A DNA stretch of 64,000 nt from Pseudomonas jinjuensis (GCF_900103845.1 NZ_FNIJ01000003.1:310001-374000); one strand, 5' to 3'; positions 16,673 through 25,770 are shown, counted from the first letter of the stretch. Translations and numbers: made by a program. The notes: a model not told the origin generated them from the letters alone.

Positions 16673-17386
16673 ATGAACGATAAAACGCACGGTGAGCAGG
16701 CCCACGAGAGCGCGGACGAGGCGCTGCGGCGGATCGTCGAGGGCTTCCGGCACTTCCGCCAGGAGGTGTTCCCGCAGCAGGAGGAACTGTTCAAGAAGCT
16801 GGCCCATGAACAGAACCCGCGGGCGATGTTCATCACCTGCGCGGATTCGCGCATCGTCCCGGAGCTGATCACCCACAGCTCGCCGGGCGACCTCTTCGTC
16901 ACCCGCAACGTCGGCAACGTGGTTCCGCCTTACGGGCAGATGAACGGCGGCGTTTCCACCGCCATCGAGTTCGCGGTGATGGCGCTGGGCGTGCAGCACA
17001 TCATCATCTGCGGCCACTCCGACTGCGGCGCGATGAAGGCGGTGCTGAACCCGCAGACCCTGGAAAGCATGCCGACGGTGAAGGCCTGGCTGCGCCACGC
17101 CGAGGTGGCGCGCACCGTGGTGGCGCAGACCTGTGGCTGCGCGACGCAGGAGCACCTGGGCATCCTCACCGAGGAAAACGTGGTGGCCCAGCTCGATCAC
17201 CTGAAGACCCACCCGTCCGTGGCGGCGCGCCTGGCCAGCGGCCAGCTGTGCATCCACGGCTGGGTCTATGACATCGAGACCAGCGTGATCAAGGCCTACG
17301 ACGCCGAACAGGGCCGCTTCCGCCCGCTCGACGGCGAGGGCACGATCCCCGTGGCGACGCCCAAGCCGCGCTACTCGCCGCGCTGA
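16673..17386 (+). CDS. Beta-class carbonic anhydrase
   Basis: The product has 237 residues. The zinc ligands Cys56, His115 and Cys118, and the Asp58-Arg60 dyad in CADSR, are all present, with CGHSDCGAMKA as the second motif. It interconverts CO2 and bicarbonate in the cytoplasm. It corresponds by position (near the cox operon) and motifs to P. aeruginosa PA0102, psCA1. A Pho-box-like sequence lies upstream but is weak. Confidence 0.93.
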   Translation: MNDKTHGEQAHESADEALRRIVEGFRHFRQEVFPQQEELFKKLAHEQNPRAMFITCADSRIVPELITHSSPGDLFVTRNVGNVVPPYGQMNGGVSTAIEFAVMALGVQHIIICGHSDCGAMKAVLNPQTLESMPTVKAWLRHAEVARTVVAQTCGCATQEHLGILTEENVVAQLDHLKTHPSVAARLASGQLCIHGWVYDIETSVIKAYDAEQGRFRPLDGEGTIPVATPKPRYSPR

Positions 17387-17392
17387 CAGCCT

Positions 17393-17434
17393 GTAGTGGA
17401 ATGGCGGATAACGCTGTCGCGTTATCCGCCCTAC
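17393..17434. repeat. GGCGGATAAC palindromic repeat
   Basis: GGCGGATAACGC and GCGTTATCCGCC pair closely, with GTAG/CTAC ends. The same family recurs at 37297 and 41996-42082. Confidence 0.7.
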
Positions 17435-17456
17435 CCGGACGCCCAATGGAAACCGC

Positions 17457-17479
17457 GTAGGAGCGGGCCATGCCCGCGA
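17457..17479. repeat. REP-like element
   Basis: GTAGGAGCGGGCCATGCCCGC-type single copy at the 3' side of the minus-strand gene. Confidence 0.75.
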
Positions 17480-17498
17480 CCGCCCCGCGGCCGACTCA

Positions 17499-18137
17499 TC
17501 AGCGCAGATTCAGCTCGATCCCCAGCTGCCGCGACATGCACGGCCACTGCCGCCAGGCGTTGGCGACCTGCGGGTCGCTCAGGCTCGCTCGGTAGGCCTG
17601 GGCCGCCGGGCTGGCGAACAGGCCGTCGTGGATCATTCCGCCCAGCGCCTGCTGCACCGAGGTGTCCAGCTGGTTGGCGAACGGCTCGCCGATCAGCTGG
17701 TGGACCACCAGGTTCGCCACCGTGGTGTCCAGCGGGATCAGCGGCTGGCCGAAATGGGCGATGTAGCGGTCGTTCACCTCTTCCACCAGGCGATGCGCCA
17801 GGTAGGCCTCGTCGAGCAGGGCGTCGAAGCCGCGGTGGCCCTCCAGCAGGTTCGGCGGGTTGAGGAAGAACTGCTCGGCCACCGCCAGCACCGGGCCGAT
17901 CCGCTCCTCGATCCCGGCCTCGCGGGCCACGCTGCTGGCGGCGTCGAGGAATTCCGGAACCCGTTCGATGTAGGCGAGGACGAAGCGCTTCAGCACGCCG
18001 GAGGCATCCTCGCCGGCCAGGCGGATGCTCGGGTGCAGCCGCTCCAGTTGCGGCTGGATCAGGGCGGCCAGGTAGCCGTGGCGCTCCTCGAGCTGGTGGG
18101 CATGCTGGATCAGTTCGCGTAACGCAGCGGTATTCAT
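17499..18137 (-). CDS. Conserved protein of unknown function beside cox genes
   Basis: The 212-residue, largely helical product has no signal peptide or membrane segment that I can see. No catalytic motif is recognised. Position, size and orientation match the unknown gene PA0104 that lies divergent from coxB in P. aeruginosa. The 413-bp spacer to coxB would hold both promoters. Function is not assigned. Confidence 0.75.
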   Translation of the reverse strand: MNTAALRELIQHAHQLEERHGYLAALIQPQLERLHPSIRLAGEDASGVLKRFVLAYIERVPEFLDAASSVAREAGIEERIGPVLAVAEQFFLNPPNLLEGHRGFDALLDEAYLAHRLVEEVNDRYIAHFGQPLIPLDTTVANLVVHQLIGEPFANQLDTSVQQALGGMIHDGLFASPAAQAYRASLSDPQVANAWRQWPCMSRQLGIELNLR

Positions 18138-18550
18138 GACATCTCCAAGACAACTCGGATTTGGAAGAAAGACCCTAGCTGCCCTCCGGCCGGCAGCTAA
18201 GACGAGATTTTCATAATCACCCGCAGCTTATGCAGATGGCTCATCATGGCTACACGCCATTATAGCGCAAAGCCGCGCCGGCCGTGGCCTTGAGAGCATC
18301 TTTCGGAATTTCCCGGGGCGTTTTTAAACTGAGTTGTTATGTCGCAGGCCGTGTCTATACTCGACCTTGAACGGATAAACCTGATGGACCCGGCAGCCTT
18401 GCGCGCGCCGAGGGATTGACGGTCAAAGTCTGTGGTCTTGGCGGTCGTTTCCTTGGCCGTTGGCCGTGTGCGAAGCCAGTAACTCCGGAGTGAGGGCCTG
18501 GTTCCGCGCCGAATGCCGGCGGGATAAAAACAACGATAAGGGGAACCCGA
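18138..18550. other. Divergent promoter region of the cox operon
   Basis: This 413-bp spacer lies between the unknown minus-strand gene and coxB. It contains an RpoS-type -10 at 18355-18361 about 190 bp before coxB. No small gene, ANR box or repeat was recognised. Confidence 0.5.
18355..18361 (+). promoter_or_regulatory. RpoS-type -10 element for coxB
   Basis: CTATACT is the optimal sigma-S extended -10 (C at -13). P. aeruginosa aa3 oxidase genes are known to depend on RpoS. Location and match support a stationary-phase promoter, but the transcript start is inferred. Confidence 0.5.
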
Positions 18551-19675
18551 ATGTTGCGACATCCACGAGTCTGGATGGGCTTCCTTTTGCTCATGGCGTT
18601 CACTCAGGCGCAGGCCGCCTGGACGGTGAACATGTCGCCGGGAGCAACCGAGGTCAGCCGTAACGTCTTCGACTTGCACATGACGATCTTCTGGATCTGC
18701 GTCGTGATCGGCGTGGCGGTCTTCGGCGTGATGTTCTGGTCGATGGTCGTCCACCGCCGCTCCACCGGGCAGCAGCCGGCGCATTTCCACGAGAGCACCA
18801 CGGTGGAAATCCTCTGGACCATCGTGCCCTTCCTCATCCTGGTGGTGATGGCGGTGCCGGCCACGCGCACCCTCATCCACATGTACGACACCTCCGAGCC
18901 GGAGCTGGACATCCAGATCACCGGCTACCAGTGGAAGTGGCAGTACAAGTACCTCGGCCAGGACGTCGAGTACTTCAGCAACCTGACCACCCCGCAGGAG
19001 CAGATCCACGGCAAGGCGCCGAAGGACGAGCACTACCTGCTGGAAGTGGACAACCCGCTGGTGATCCCGGCCGGGGTCAAGGTGCGCTTCCTGGTCACCG
19101 CCAGCGACGTGATCCACTCCTGGTGGGTGCCGGCCTTCGCGGTCAAGCGCGACGCCATCCCCGGCTTCGTCAACGAGGCCTGGACCAAGGTCGACGAGCC
19201 CGGCATCTACCGCGGCCAGTGCGCCGAGCTGTGCGGCAAGGACCACGGCTTCATGCCGGTGGTGGTCGACGTGAAGCCGAAGGCCGAGTTCGACGCCTGG
19301 CTGGCCCAGCGCAAGGAGGAGGCGCTGAAGGAGAAGGAGCTGACCAGCAAGGAGTGGACCAAGGAAGAGCTGATGGCTCGCGGCGACAAGGTCTACCACA
19401 CCATCTGCGCCGCCTGTCACCAGGCCGAGGGCCAGGGCCTGCCACCGATGTTCCCGGCGCTGAAGGGTTCCAAGGTGGTCAAGGGACCGAAGGAACACCA
19501 TCTCGAAGTCGTCTACAACGGCGTGCAGGGCACCGCCATGGCGGCCTTCGGCAAGCAGCTTTCGGAAGTCGACCTGGCGGCCGTGATCACCTACGAGCGC
19601 AACGCCTGGGGCAACGACGACGGCGACATGGTCACCCCGCAGGAAGTGGTGGCCTTCAAGCAGAAACAACAATAA
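18551..19675 (+). CDS. coxB: Cytochrome c oxidase subunit II with fused cytochrome c
   Basis: The product has 374 residues: a signal peptide (cleaved near AQA), two membrane segments, the CuA cupredoxin domain and a C-terminal cytochrome c. CuA ligands are Cys224, Glu226, Cys228, His232 and Met235. The haem-c motif CAACH (286-290) makes this a caa3-like subunit II within an A-family oxidase. It takes electrons from cytochrome c in the periplasm. It is first gene of the cox operon and ends 10 bp before coxA, with an AAGGAGG site between. Confidence 0.96.
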   Translation: MLRHPRVWMGFLLLMAFTQAQAAWTVNMSPGATEVSRNVFDLHMTIFWICVVIGVAVFGVMFWSMVVHRRSTGQQPAHFHESTTVEILWTIVPFLILVVMAVPATRTLIHMYDTSEPELDIQITGYQWKWQYKYLGQDVEYFSNLTTPQEQIHGKAPKDEHYLLEVDNPLVIPAGVKVRFLVTASDVIHSWWVPAFAVKRDAIPGFVNEAWTKVDEPGIYRGQCAELCGKDHGFMPVVVDVKPKAEFDAWLAQRKEEALKEKELTSKEWTKEELMARGDKVYHTICAACHQAEGQGLPPMFPALKGSKVVKGPKEHHLEVVYNGVQGTAMAAFGKQLSEVDLAAVITYERNAWGNDDGDMVTPQEVVAFKQKQQ

Positions 19676-19685
19676 GGAGGCCGTG

Positions 19686-21275
19686 ATGACTGCCGTGATC
19701 GACCATCCCGACACGCACCTGGACCACCATCACGGCCCTGCCAAGGGGCTGATGCGCTGGGTCCTGACCACCAACCACAAGGACATCGGCACGATGTACC
19801 TGTGGTTCAGCTTCTGCGCCTTCCTCCTCGGCGGCTCCTTCGCCATGGTGATCCGCGCCGAGCTGTTCCAGCCGGGCCTGCAGATCGTGCAGCCGGAGTT
19901 CTTCAACCAGATGACCACCATGCACGGCCTGGTGATGGTGTTCGGCGCGGTGATGCCGGCCTTCGTCGGCCTGGCCAACTGGATGGTGCCGCTGATGATC
20001 GGCGCGCCGGACATGGCACTGCCGCGGATGAACAACTTCAGCTTCTGGCTGCTGCCGGCGGCCTTCGGCCTGCTGGTCAGCACGCTGTTCATGCCGGGTG
20101 GCGGGCCGAACTTCGGCTGGACCTTCTACGCGCCGCTGTCCACCACCTTCGCCCCGGCCAGCGTCACCTTCTTCATCTTCGCCATCCACCTGATGGGCAT
20201 GAGTTCGATCATGGGCGCGATCAACGTGATCGCCACCATCCTCAACCTGCGCGCCCCGGGCATGACCCTGATGAAGATGCCGCTGTTCGTCTGGACCTGG
20301 CTGATCACCGCCTTCCTGCTGATCGCGGTGATGCCGGTGCTGGCGGGCTGCGTGACCATGATGCTGATGGACATCCACTTCGGCACCAGCTTCTTCAGCG
20401 CGGCCGGCGGCGGCGACCCGGTGCTGTTCCAGCACGTGTTCTGGTTCTTCGGCCACCCCGAGGTGTACATCATGATCCTGCCGGCCTTCGGCGCGGTCAG
20501 CTCGATCATCCCGGCGTTCAGCCGCAAGCCGCTGTTCGGCTACACCTCGATGGTCTACGCCACCGCGTCGATCGCCTTCCTGTCCTTCATCGTGTGGGCA
20601 CACCACATGTTCGTGGTCGGCATCCCGCTGGTCGGCGAGCTGTTCTTCATGTACGCCACCATGCTGATCGCCGTGCCCACCGGGGTGAAGGTGTTCAACT
20701 GGGCGTCGACCATGTGGCAGGGCTCGATGACCTTCGAGGCGCCGATGCTGTTCGCCGTGGCCTTCGTCATCCTGTTCACCATCGGCGGCTTCTCCGGGCT
20801 GATGCTGGCGATCGCCCCGGCGGACTTCCAGTACCAGGACACCTACTTCGTGGTAGCGCACTTCCACTACGTGCTGGTGCCCGGCGCGATCTTCGGCATC
20901 TTCGCCTCGGCCTACTACTGGCTGCCGAAATGGACCGGCCACATGTACGACGAGACGCTGGCCAAGCTGCACTTCTGGATGAGCTTCATCGGCATGAACC
21001 TGGCGTTCTTCCCGATGCACTTCGTCGGCCTGGCCGGCATGCCGCGGCGGATCCCGGACTACAACCTGCAGTTCGCCGACTTCAACATGGTCTCGTCGAT
21101 CGGCGCGTTCATGTTCGGCACCACGCAGCTGCTGTTCCTGTTCATCGTCATCAAGTGCATCAAGGGCGGCCCGAAGGCGCCGGCCAAGCCGTGGGACGGC
21201 GCCGAAGGCCTGGAGTGGACGGTGCCCTCCCCTGCCCCGTACCACACCTTCAGCGTTCCGCCGGAAGTGAAGTGA
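19686..21275 (+). CDS. coxA: Cytochrome c oxidase subunit I
   Basis: The product has 529 residues from ATG 19686; GTG 19683 is too close to the AAGGAGG site. Twelve membrane segments are expected. The CuB/Tyr region GHPEVYI, the paired histidines in WAHHMFVVG, and the haem histidines in MHGLVMVFG and AHFHYVL are visible. It holds haem a and the a3-CuB site where O2 is reduced. An inverted REP pair follows before ctaG. Confidence 0.97.
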   Translation: MTAVIDHPDTHLDHHHGPAKGLMRWVLTTNHKDIGTMYLWFSFCAFLLGGSFAMVIRAELFQPGLQIVQPEFFNQMTTMHGLVMVFGAVMPAFVGLANWMVPLMIGAPDMALPRMNNFSFWLLPAAFGLLVSTLFMPGGGPNFGWTFYAPLSTTFAPASVTFFIFAIHLMGMSSIMGAINVIATILNLRAPGMTLMKMPLFVWTWLITAFLLIAVMPVLAGCVTMMLMDIHFGTSFFSAAGGGDPVLFQHVFWFFGHPEVYIMILPAFGAVSSIIPAFSRKPLFGYTSMVYATASIAFLSFIVWAHHMFVVGIPLVGELFFMYATMLIAVPTGVKVFNWASTMWQGSMTFEAPMLFAVAFVILFTIGGFSGLMLAIAPADFQYQDTYFVVAHFHYVLVPGAIFGIFASAYYWLPKWTGHMYDETLAKLHFWMSFIGMNLAFFPMHFVGLAGMPRRIPDYNLQFADFNMVSSIGAFMFGTTQLLFLFIVIKCIKGGPKAPAKPWDGAEGLEWTVPSPAPYHTFSVPPEVK

Positions 21276-21286
21276 GAAGCGCTGTT

Positions 21287-21364
21287 GTAGGAGCGAGCGT
21301 GCTCGCGAACGGGTCCCTGCGGAGGCCATGGCATCAAGCGGTTCGCGAGCACGCTCGCTCCTAC
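21287..21364. repeat. REP-like inverted pair inside the cox operon
   Basis: GTAGGAGCGAGCGTGCTCGC (21287-21306) and its reverse complement ending at 21364 enclose about 32 bp. The right arm ends 17 bp before the ctaG start and could fold in the mRNA. Confidence 0.85.
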
Positions 21365-21381
21365 GAAAAGAGGATTACGAG

Positions 21382-21936
21382 ATGAGTGACGGCAGCGTCG
21401 ATACCCGCAAACTGGTGACCCGGCTGGTGATCGCCGTGGTCGCCATGTTCGCCTTCGGCTTCGCCCTGGTGCCGCTCTACGACGTGATGTGCAAGGCGCT
21501 CGGCATCAACGGCAAGACTTCCGGCAGCGCCTACCAGGCCGGTGCGCAGCAGGTCGACACGGCGCGCGCGGTGAAGGTGCAGTTCGTCGCCAACAACAAC
21601 ATCGACATGGTCTGGGAGTTCAGGCCGAAGTCCGACGAGCTGGTGGTGCATCCGGGGGCGGTGAACGAGATGACCTTCATCGCCCACAACCCCACCGCCA
21701 AGCCGATGACCGCCCAGGCGATCCCGAGCATCGCGCCGTCGGTGGCGGCCACCTACTTCCACAAGACCGAATGCTTCTGTTTCACCCAGCAGGTGCTGCA
21801 GCCGGGGGAACGCGTCGAGATGCCGGTGCGCTTCATCGTCGACCGCGAACTGCCGAAGGAAGTGCACCACCTGACGCTCGCCTACACGCTGTTCGACATC
21901 ACCGCCCGCAAGCCGCCGGTCGCCAGCAACGACTGA
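21382..21936 (+). CDS. ctaG: Cytochrome c oxidase assembly protein CtaG (Cox11)
   Basis: The 184-residue product starts at ATG 21382, after an AAAAGAGGA site. One N-terminal membrane segment (about 10-30) anchors a periplasmic Cox11 domain. ECFCFTQQ carries the copper-binding CxC pair. It delivers copper to CuB of subunit I, in keeping with its place between coxA and the subunit III gene. Confidence 0.94.
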   Translation: MSDGSVDTRKLVTRLVIAVVAMFAFGFALVPLYDVMCKALGINGKTSGSAYQAGAQQVDTARAVKVQFVANNNIDMVWEFRPKSDELVVHPGAVNEMTFIAHNPTAKPMTAQAIPSIAPSVAATYFHKTECFCFTQQVLQPGERVEMPVRFIVDRELPKEVHHLTLAYTLFDITARKPPVASND

Positions 21937-21967
21937 CCGGGCCGGGGCAGCAAGGAGAACAACAAGA

Positions 21968-22861
21968 ATGACGACACATCAGCATGAGCCCTACTACGTT
22001 CCCGCCCAGAGCAAGTGGCCGATCGTCGCCACCATCGGCCTGCTGGTCACGGTGTTCGGCGTCGGCACCTGGATGAACGACCTCAGCGCCGGCCACGAGC
22101 AGTCCAAGGGCCCGTGGATCTTCTTCGCCGGCGGACTGATCATGGCCTACCTGCTGTTCGGCTGGTTCGGCAGCGTGATCAGGGAAAGCCGCGCCGGCCT
22201 CTACAGCGCACAGATGGACCGCTCGTTCCGCTGGGGCATGAGCTGGTTCATCTTCTCCGAGGTGATGTTCTTCGCCGCCTTCTTCGGCGCGCTGTTCTAC
22301 GTGCGCCACTTCGCCGTGCCGTGGCTCGGCGGCGAGGGCCACCACGGCATCTCGCACATGCTCTGGCCGCAGTTCCAGGCCGAGTGGCCGCTGCTGAACA
22401 ACCCGGATTCCAAGCTGTTCCCGCCGCCGAAGGAAGTGATCTCGCCGTGGCACCTGCCGCTGATCAACACCATCCTGCTGGTCAGCTCGAGCTTCACCGT
22501 CACCTTCGCCCACCACGCGCTGAAGAAGAACCACCGCGGCCCGCTGAAGGCCTGGCTGGCGCTGACCATCCTGCTCGGCGCGACCTTCCTGGTTCTGCAG
22601 GCCTACGAGTACCACGAGGCCTACAGCGAACTGGGCCTGACCCTCGGCTCGGGCATCTACGGCGCGACCTTCTTCATGCTCACCGGCTTCCACGGCGCCC
22701 ACGTGACCATGGGCACCATCATCCTCACGGTGATGCTGTTCCGCATCCTGCGCGGCCACTTCGACGCCGACAAACACTTCGGCTTCGAGGCGGCGGCCTG
22801 GTACTGGCACTTCGTGGACGTGGTGTGGATCGGGCTGTTCGTGTTCGTGTACGTGCTGTGA
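21968..22861 (+). CDS. coxC: Cytochrome c oxidase subunit III
   Basis: The product has 297 residues and about seven membrane segments. FIFSEVMFFAAFF and the C-terminal AWYWHFVDVVWIGLF are subunit III hallmarks. An AAGGAGAAC site precedes the ATG. It stabilises the oxidase core. An inverted REP pair and a GTAGGGTGGAT-type palindrome follow, after which a gene runs in the opposite direction. Confidence 0.96.
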   Translation: MTTHQHEPYYVPAQSKWPIVATIGLLVTVFGVGTWMNDLSAGHEQSKGPWIFFAGGLIMAYLLFGWFGSVIRESRAGLYSAQMDRSFRWGMSWFIFSEVMFFAAFFGALFYVRHFAVPWLGGEGHHGISHMLWPQFQAEWPLLNNPDSKLFPPPKEVISPWHLPLINTILLVSSSFTVTFAHHALKKNHRGPLKAWLALTILLGATFLVLQAYEYHEAYSELGLTLGSGIYGATFFMLTGFHGAHVTMGTIILTVMLFRILRGHFDADKHFGFEAAAWYWHFVDVVWIGLFVFVYVL

Positions 22862-22865
22862 ACCT

Positions 22866-22918
22866 GTAGGAGCCAGCTTGCTGGCGAACAAGAGCTTCGC
22901 GAGCAAGCTCGCTCCTAC
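22866..22918. repeat. REP-like inverted pair after coxC
   Basis: GTAGGAGCCAGCTTGCTGGC (22866-22885) faces TTCGCGAGCAAGCTCGCTCC (from 22896). The left arm carries compensating changes (CCAGC/GCTGG), so its own stem is preserved. Confidence 0.85.
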
Positions 22919-22935
22919 AAAAGCGGTGCGGTGCC

Positions 22936-22967
22936 GTAGGGTGGATAACCCCTCAAGGTTATCCACC
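22936..22967. repeat. Short GTAGGGTGGATAACC palindrome
   Basis: GTGGATAACC and GGTTATCCAC pair around CCTCAA. It is a compact relative of the GTAGGGTGGAT family. Confidence 0.6.
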
Positions 22968-22981
22968 GAACCAGGGAAGAA

Positions 22982-23191
22982 CTAGAAATGCCAGGGCGCC
23001 GGGCTACCCAGCTGGCCCGAGTAGAAACCCCAGGCGATCAGGGCGAGCGTCAGGGCCGTCAGGGTGACGCGCACGGTGAGTGCGTTGACCACCCGCGAGC
23101 CATGCCCCTCGTCCTTGACCAGGAAGAACAGGCCACTGAACAGACTGATCAGGGTGGCCAGCAGTAACAGGACGATCGCAGCCTTGAGCAT
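22982..23191 (-). CDS. Twin-transmembrane DUF2909 protein
   Basis: This 69-residue product starts at the ATG with first base 23191. Two hydrophobic helices (about 4-24 and 38-60) are separated by a short charged loop (VKDEGHGSR). It matches the small DUF2909 proteins found within cox operons. It is antisense to the operon, between coxC and the SURF1 gene. It is probably an inner-membrane factor for oxidase assembly or stability, but the role is unproven. Confidence 0.82.
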   Translation of the reverse strand: MLKAAIVLLLLATLISLFSGLFFLVKDEGHGSRVVNALTVRVTLTALTLALIAWGFYSGQLGSPAPWHF

Positions 23192-23216
23192 CGCGTGACT
23201 CCGGAGGGGGAATGAC

Positions 23217-24002
23217 TTGCAGTATAGCCAGCGTGCATTCGGCAACCGCGCATCCCGCGCCGCGCAAGGCTCCCGCCGCTTCCGGCCGGGAGTGGCGCCG
23301 ACCCTGGTGGTCCTGGCGCTGTTGCCGCTGCTCGTCTGGCTGGGCACCTGGCAACTCTCCCGCGCCGAGGAAAAACGCGCCCTGCTGGCCGCCGCCGAAG
23401 CCCGCCGCGCGGCCGAGCCGCAGCCGGTTGCGGTGCTCGAAGGCATGCCCGACCCCGCCTACACCCGCGTCCGCCTGCAGGGCCGCTTCGACGCTTCGCA
23501 CACCTTCCTGCTCGACAACCGCACCCGCAACGGCCAGGCCGGGGTGGAAGTGGTGCAGCCATTCCACGACCAGGCCAGCGGACTCTGGCTGCTGGTCAAC
23601 CGCGGCTGGGTCGCCTGGCCGGATCGCCGCGTACCGCCGGCCATCACCACGCCCAGCCGCCCTCTCCTGCTGGATGCCTGGGTCTACGTCGCGCCGCCCG
23701 GCGGGCTGCATCTGGCCGATCACGCCGGACAAGGCTGGCCGCGCCTGCTGACCCAGATCGAGCCCGCCGCGCTCTGGGCGCAGCTCGGCACTGCCGGGGT
23801 GCCGCTGGAGCTGCGCCTGGAAGCCGGCGACGCCGCCTTCGACACATCCTGGCCGGTGGTCGCCATGGCCCCGGAACGCCATACCGGCTACGCGGTGCAG
23901 TGGTTCGCCCTGGCGACCGCCCTGCTCTGCCTTTATCTCTATCTCGGAATCCGACGCGCACGGGAGAACAACGACAATGAGCGCAAGCATGACCATGAAT
24001 GA
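23217..24002 (+). CDS. SURF1-family oxidase assembly protein
   Basis: Up to 261 residues from a TTG at 23217, which follows a GGAGGGGG run; GTG 23292 is a shorter alternative, and the ATG at 23212 is out of frame. SURF1 features are membrane helices at both ends, WLGTWQLSRAEEK after the first, LLVNRGWV in the middle and YAVQWFALA before the last. It helps insert haem a into subunit I. Its 3' end overlaps the next gene by 26 bp. Confidence 0.85.
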   Translation: MQYSQRAFGNRASRAAQGSRRFRPGVAPTLVVLALLPLLVWLGTWQLSRAEEKRALLAAAEARRAAEPQPVAVLEGMPDPAYTRVRLQGRFDASHTFLLDNRTRNGQAGVEVVQPFHDQASGLWLLVNRGWVAWPDRRVPPAITTPSRPLLLDAWVYVAPPGGLHLADHAGQGWPRLLTQIEPAALWAQLGTAGVPLELRLEAGDAAFDTSWPVVAMAPERHTGYAVQWFALATALLCLYLYLGIRRARENNDNERKHDHE

Positions 24003-24543
24003 CGTACAGGCGCGCCGCCGCGGCCGCTGGCAGCTGATCCTCATCCTCGCCATGGTGCTCGGGCCGATGCTGCTGGCCACCGCCATGTACAAGCTGCAGT
24101 TCTGGGTGCCGGAAGGCCGTAGCTACCACGGCGAGCTGATCGGCACCGGGCAGACGCCGGCGGACCTCGGCGTGCAGGCCGATACCCCGAGCGAGCGCTG
24201 GCAGCTGCTGGTCACCGTTCCCGGCGCCTGCGCCAGCGACTGCCAGGAGCTGGTCTACCTGGCCCGGCAGATCAACATCGGCCTCGGCCGCGAGGCCTCC
24301 CGCGCCGAACATGCGCTGGCCGCCGCGCAGGCGCTGCCGGCCGACTTCGAGACCCTGCTCGGCAAGGACTACCCGCGCCTGCAGCGCTACGCCATGCAGC
24401 CGGCGGCGCAGGCCGGCGAGGCGCCGCAGCTGTGGATCGTCGACCCGCACGGCAACCTGGTGCTGCGCTACCCGGCCGGGACCGACGGCAAGCCGATCCT
24501 CAAGGACCTGCAGCTGCTGCTGAAGCTTTCCAATATCGGCTGA
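23977..24543 (+). CDS. Membrane-anchored oxidase-operon protein, thioredoxin-like
   Basis: The product has 188 residues and overlaps the end of the SURF1 gene. It has one N-terminal membrane segment (about 18-38) and a periplasmic domain with a CASDC pair and a thioredoxin-fold feel (LWIVDPHGNLVLRYPAG). It corresponds to PA0111 of P. aeruginosa. The CxxxC resembles the metal/redox site of Sco-like proteins, so a redox or copper role is possible but inferred. Confidence 0.75.
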   Translation: MSASMTMNDVQARRRGRWQLILILAMVLGPMLLATAMYKLQFWVPEGRSYHGELIGTGQTPADLGVQADTPSERWQLLVTVPGACASDCQELVYLARQINIGLGREASRAEHALAAAQALPADFETLLGKDYPRLQRYAMQPAAQAGEAPQLWIVDPHGNLVLRYPAGTDGKPILKDLQLLLKLSNIG

Positions 24544-24562
24544 AGACCGGCGCGTCTTTTTG

Positions 24563-24610
24563 CGTAAGCGGGCCATGCCCGCGACCTTCGCGCGCATGGC
24601 GCGCTCCTAC
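24563..24610. repeat. REP-like pair before ctaA
   Basis: AAGCGGGCCATGCCCGCG and GCGCATGGCGCGCTCCTAC face each other in the spacer upstream of ctaA. Confidence 0.75.
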
Positions 24611-24652
24611 AAGGGCAACGGTGCCAAAGAACAACAAGAACGGGGGCGATGA

Positions 24653-25708
24653 ATGACTCAGGCGATACGCAAACCCGGCTTCCTCTTCGCGGCCCTGGCC
24701 ACCGCGCTGGCCCTGGTCGTCGTGCTGCTCGGCGCCTACACCCGGCTGACCCACGCCGGCCTCGGCTGCCCGGACTGGCCCGGCTGCTACGGCTTCATCC
24801 ACGTGCCGAGCAGCGAGGCGCAGCTGGCCCACGCCGAGATGCACTTCCCCGAGGCGCCGGTGGAAGCGCAGAAGGGCTGGAACGAGATGATCCACCGCTA
24901 CTTCGCCGGCAGCCTCGGCCTGCTGATCCTCGGTCTCGCCGTGCACGCCCTGGCGCGCCGCGGCCGCGACGGCCAGCCGCTGAAGCTGCCGCTGCTGCTG
25001 CTCGGCGTGGTGATCGCCCAGGCCGCCTTCGGCATGTGGACGGTGACCCTCAAGCTCTGGCCGCAGGTGGTCACCGCGCACCTGCTCGGCGGCTTCACCA
25101 CCCTGGCGCTGCTGTTCCTGCTCAGCCTGCGCCTGTCCGGCCGCTTCGCTCCCGTCGCCCTACCCCGCCGCCTGCGCGTGCTGGCCGGCACGGCGCTGGT
25201 CCTGGCGATCGGGCAGATCGCCCTTGGCGGCTGGGTGAGCAGCAACTACGCGGCGGTCGCCTGCATCGACCTGCCGACCTGCCACGGCGAGTGGTGGCCG
25301 CAGATGGACTTCGCCAACGGCTTCCACCTGGCCCAGCACATCGGCCCGAACTACCTCGGCGGCCAGCTCGACAGCGACGCGCGCACCGCGATCCACGTGA
25401 CCCACCGCCTCGGCGCGCTGTGCGTGACCCTGGTGCTGCTGGCGCTGGCCTGGCAGCTGCGCCGCAACGGTCTCGGCGGGCTCGCCGGGCTGCTCCTGCT
25501 GGTGCTGGCCGCGCAGATCGGCCTCGGCGTCAGCAACGTGCTGCTGCACCTGCCGCTGCCGGTCGCGGTGGCGCACAACGGCGGCGGCGCGCTGCTGCTG
25601 CTGACGCTGGTGCTGGTGAACTACCGGGTGCGCGCCGCGGCTGCCGAAGCGCGCGCGTCATCGCCACAGGCGGGCGCCTGCCCGGTGGCGTACCCCTCGC
25701 AAGGCTGA
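24653..25708 (+). CDS. ctaA: Heme A synthase CtaA (COX15)
   Basis: The product has 351 residues and about eight membrane segments. LGAYTRLTHAGLGCPDWPGCYG is the first-half signature, and the histidines in EMIHRYFAG, TAHLLGG, HVTHRLGA and AHNGGGA are haem ligands of the family. It oxidises the haem O methyl group to make haem A, and works with the farnesyltransferase encoded next. Confidence 0.95.
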   Translation: MTQAIRKPGFLFAALATALALVVVLLGAYTRLTHAGLGCPDWPGCYGFIHVPSSEAQLAHAEMHFPEAPVEAQKGWNEMIHRYFAGSLGLLILGLAVHALARRGRDGQPLKLPLLLLGVVIAQAAFGMWTVTLKLWPQVVTAHLLGGFTTLALLFLLSLRLSGRFAPVALPRRLRVLAGTALVLAIGQIALGGWVSSNYAAVACIDLPTCHGEWWPQMDFANGFHLAQHIGPNYLGGQLDSDARTAIHVTHRLGALCVTLVLLALAWQLRRNGLGGLAGLLLLVLAAQIGLGVSNVLLHLPLPVAVAHNGGGALLLLTLVLVNYRVRAAAAEARASSPQAGACPVAYPSQG

Positions 25709-25770
25709 ATGCGCCTGCCCCGCCGCGGACGGCGGGGCGCGGCAACCGATAACGCAACGGAGACACGCAC

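Noticed and set aside
23212-23751. ATG-initiated 179-codon frame at the SURF1 start
   Set aside because: It is out of frame with the SURF1 signatures and encodes no known domain; SURF1 most likely starts at TTG 23217.
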